Assembly: GCA_007129695.1 (NCBI GenBank)
Contig: SKVA01000123.1
Coordinates: 1-14,468 of the forward strand
Direction of reading: 5' to 3'
DNA from: Spirochaetaceae bacterium
GTDB taxonomy: Bacteria; Spirochaetota; Spirochaetia; DSM-27196; SLST01
Length of the DNA stretch: 14,468 bases
Part shown: in pieces, positions 13,033-14,468 of the stretch
Position numbering within the stretch: position 1 is the first letter of the stretch
Layout of the letters: every line of letters begins with the position of its first letter
Notes under the pieces: generated by a model
Seen by the model: only the letters and a program-made list of their open reading frames with translations
What the model was told of the DNA's origin: nothing
Databases searched by the model: none
Translations under genes and position numbers: made by a program

Positions 13033-14442
13033 ATGTCATTCGACTGGACGCTGTTCATTCACGTCGGCATCATATCTGCTGCGCTCTTGTTCGCGACGTT
13101 CCTGAGGACCAGGCTCGGCTTCCTGCAGCGCTATCTGATACCGAACGCGCTGACGGCCGGGTTCATCCTGCTGCCGCTCTACAACTTCGTCTTTCCGATG
13201 CTCGGCCTTGACTCGATGACGCTCGAAGCGCTCACGTACCATCTGCTGAGCGTGTCGTTCGTCGCGATGAGCCTGCGCAAGGCGCCCAAGCGCCCGGCAG
13301 ACGGGCGCATCTTCGCGACGTCGGTCGCGGTGCTGTCCCAGTACGCGATCCAGACCGTCGTCGGTCTGCTCCTGACCTGGCTGCTGATATCAACGATCAT
13401 GCCCGACCTCTTCCACAGCTTCGGCTGGCTGATGCCGCTCGGGTTCGTGCTTGGGCCAGGGCAGGCGTTCAGCATCGGCGACGGGTGGCGCGTCGCCGGG
13501 ATCGAGGGAGCAGGGAGCATCGGGCTCACGTTCGCCGCGCTCGGTTTCATCGTGTCTGCGTTCGGGGGTGTCTTCCTGATCCATTACGGGCGACGCAAGG
13601 GCTGGCTCGCCCCCGAGTTCGTTGAGATCCTCAACAAGCAGGGTGTCAAGCGCGGCGTGTACCCGCGCGGCAGCTCACTCCCGGTCGGGTCGCTTCTCAC
13701 GAGCGAGACCGAAGCGGTCGACTCGATGACGCTCAACGCGGGGCTCGTGATGCTCTCCTACTTCGTCGCGTACATCATCCTCGAGGCGCTCCAGTCGCTG
13801 CTCGGTCTGGCCGGGGAGGCCGGAGCACGGCTTGCGGCGAACCTGTGGGGTATCAGTTTCATCTTCGCGGCTGTGGCCGGCCTGGGGATCAAATCGCTGC
13901 TGACGGTGTTCCACTCGGACCACATTCTGGACAATCAGACGCTCAACCGCGTCAGCGGCTTCGCGGTCGACTATATGGTCACCGCGGCGATAGCGGCGAT
14001 TTCGCTCGTCGTCGTGTCGCAGTACTGGCTGCCGATCGTGCTGCTGTCCGGGGTCGCTACGATCCTGGTGTTCATCCAGGTGCCGTGGTTCTGTTCGCGG
14101 ATCTTCCGCGACCACCAGTTCCACCGGATGCTTGTGATCTTCGGCGTGTCAACCGGAACGCTCAGCACGGGGCTCGCGCTGCTGCGTATCATCGATCCCG
14201 ACTTCGAGACGCCGGTCGCCAGCGACTACGCGTACGCGTCGGGCATCACGTTCTTGCTCGCGATCCCGTTCATCCTGTCGATCAACCTCCCGGTTCGTGC
14301 GTACGAAACGGGCGACATGACCTACTTCTGGCTCGCGCTCGGGGTTGCCGCCGCGTACGTGCTGTTCGTATTTGTCGCGTACCTGGCGCTCGCCAGAAAG
14401 AGAGCGTTCGCGAACGGGTCGGAGATCTGGCATCGCGATTGA
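13033..14442 (+). CDS. gltS: Sodium:glutamate symporter, GltS (ESS) family
   Basis: A 469-residue inner-membrane protein resembling the GltS/ESS family of sodium-coupled glutamate carriers. About a dozen hydrophobic segments are visible, for example near 7-24, 34-58, 93-121, 162-184, 237-257, 268-290, 312-350, 365-385, 403-418 and 430-454. A hydrophilic loop (about 186-230) divides it into two halves. Each half has a Gly-rich stretch of the kind seen in the two re-entrant loops of this fold: FVLGPGQAFSIGDGW (138-152) and FGVSTGTLSTGLALLRI (370-386). It is longer than E. coli GltS (about 400 residues), and substrate specificity for this longer subgroup is inferred only. The start has a strong GGAGGGG Shine-Dalgarno sequence. 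The gene stands alone, divergent from hisS, and the remaining 26 bases hold nothing I can call. Confidence 0.87.
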   Translation: MSFDWTLFIHVGIISAALLFATFLRTRLGFLQRYLIPNALTAGFILLPLYNFVFPMLGLDSMTLEALTYHLLSVSFVAMSLRKAPKRPADGRIFATSVAVLSQYAIQTVVGLLLTWLLISTIMPDLFHSFGWLMPLGFVLGPGQAFSIGDGWRVAGIEGAGSIGLTFAALGFIVSAFGGVFLIHYGRRKGWLAPEFVEILNKQGVKRGVYPRGSSLPVGSLLTSETEAVDSMTLNAGLVMLSYFVAYIILEALQSLLGLAGEAGARLAANLWGISFIFAAVAGLGIKSLLTVFHSDHILDNQTLNRVSGFAVDYMVTAAIAAISLVVVSQYWLPIVLLSGVATILVFIQVPWFCSRIFRDHQFHRMLVIFGVSTGTLSTGLALLRIIDPDFETPVASDYAYASGITFLLAIPFILSINLPVRAYETGDMTYFWLALGVAAAYVLFVFVAYLALARKRAFANGSEIWHRD

Positions 14443-14468
14443 CGCCGCCGATGGCCGATCATCGCTCG

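Noticed and set aside
13036..14124. Minus-strand frames inside gltS
   Set aside because: They lie opposite a membrane protein with clear hydrophobic periodicity and have charged, repetitive composition; they are shadows.
14443..14468. CGATG/CATCG inverted repeat after gltS as a terminator
   Set aside because: A five-base stem with a six-base loop at the window edge is too weak to call.

Overview
This is a gene-dense, high-GC (roughly two thirds GC by eye) chromosomal stretch with thirteen protein genes. I see no tRNA, rRNA, CRISPR array, insertion sequence or prophage. The content is mostly housekeeping. The host looks like a diderm bacterium and I lean towards a high-GC free-living spirochaete: there is a eukaryote-like (type 2) isoleucyl-tRNA synthetase, a short single HrpA-type DEAH helicase of about 830 residues like the one I recall from Borrelia, a lipoprotein with a loose lipobox and an outer-membrane polysaccharide-export protein. 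That assignment is an inference from family resemblance, not a database result.

Left part (1-3971, all +): the 3' end of ileS, an unrecognised lipoprotein gene overlapping it by 31 nt, hisH, hisF (overlapping hisH by one base) and, 41 nt later, a small FmdB-type zinc-ribbon gene. The tight spacing suggests one transcription unit. An ArsR-type repressor gene follows, preceded by a sharply AT-rich promoter patch. It converges on an SLBB polysaccharide-export gene (minus strand), with a GC-rich hairpin between their ends.

Middle part: divergent from the SLBB gene is a coupled pair, aroB (3-dehydroquinate synthase) and an AAC(3)-family N-acetyltransferase, joined by a GTGA overlap. The pair converges on a DEAH-box RNA helicase gene (minus strand). 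Divergent from the helicase is an Eis-like GNAT acetyltransferase gene. Right part: hisS (minus strand) converges on the Eis-like gene and diverges from a GltS-type sodium:glutamate symporter gene that ends just before the window edge.

The most interesting signal is not a gene but a start architecture. In front of the SLBB, aroB, helicase and Eis-like genes a -10 hexamer (TAnnnT or TATAAA), usually with an upstream TG and a plausible -35 at 17-18 nt, ends only 5-7 nt before the start codon, with no Shine-Dalgarno sequence. hisS and arsR are close to this pattern. Genes inside operons, and gltS, have good Shine-Dalgarno sequences. This predicts leaderless mRNAs for most first genes of transcription units here. 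I did not find a convincing new multi-gene system such as a defence or biosynthetic cluster.
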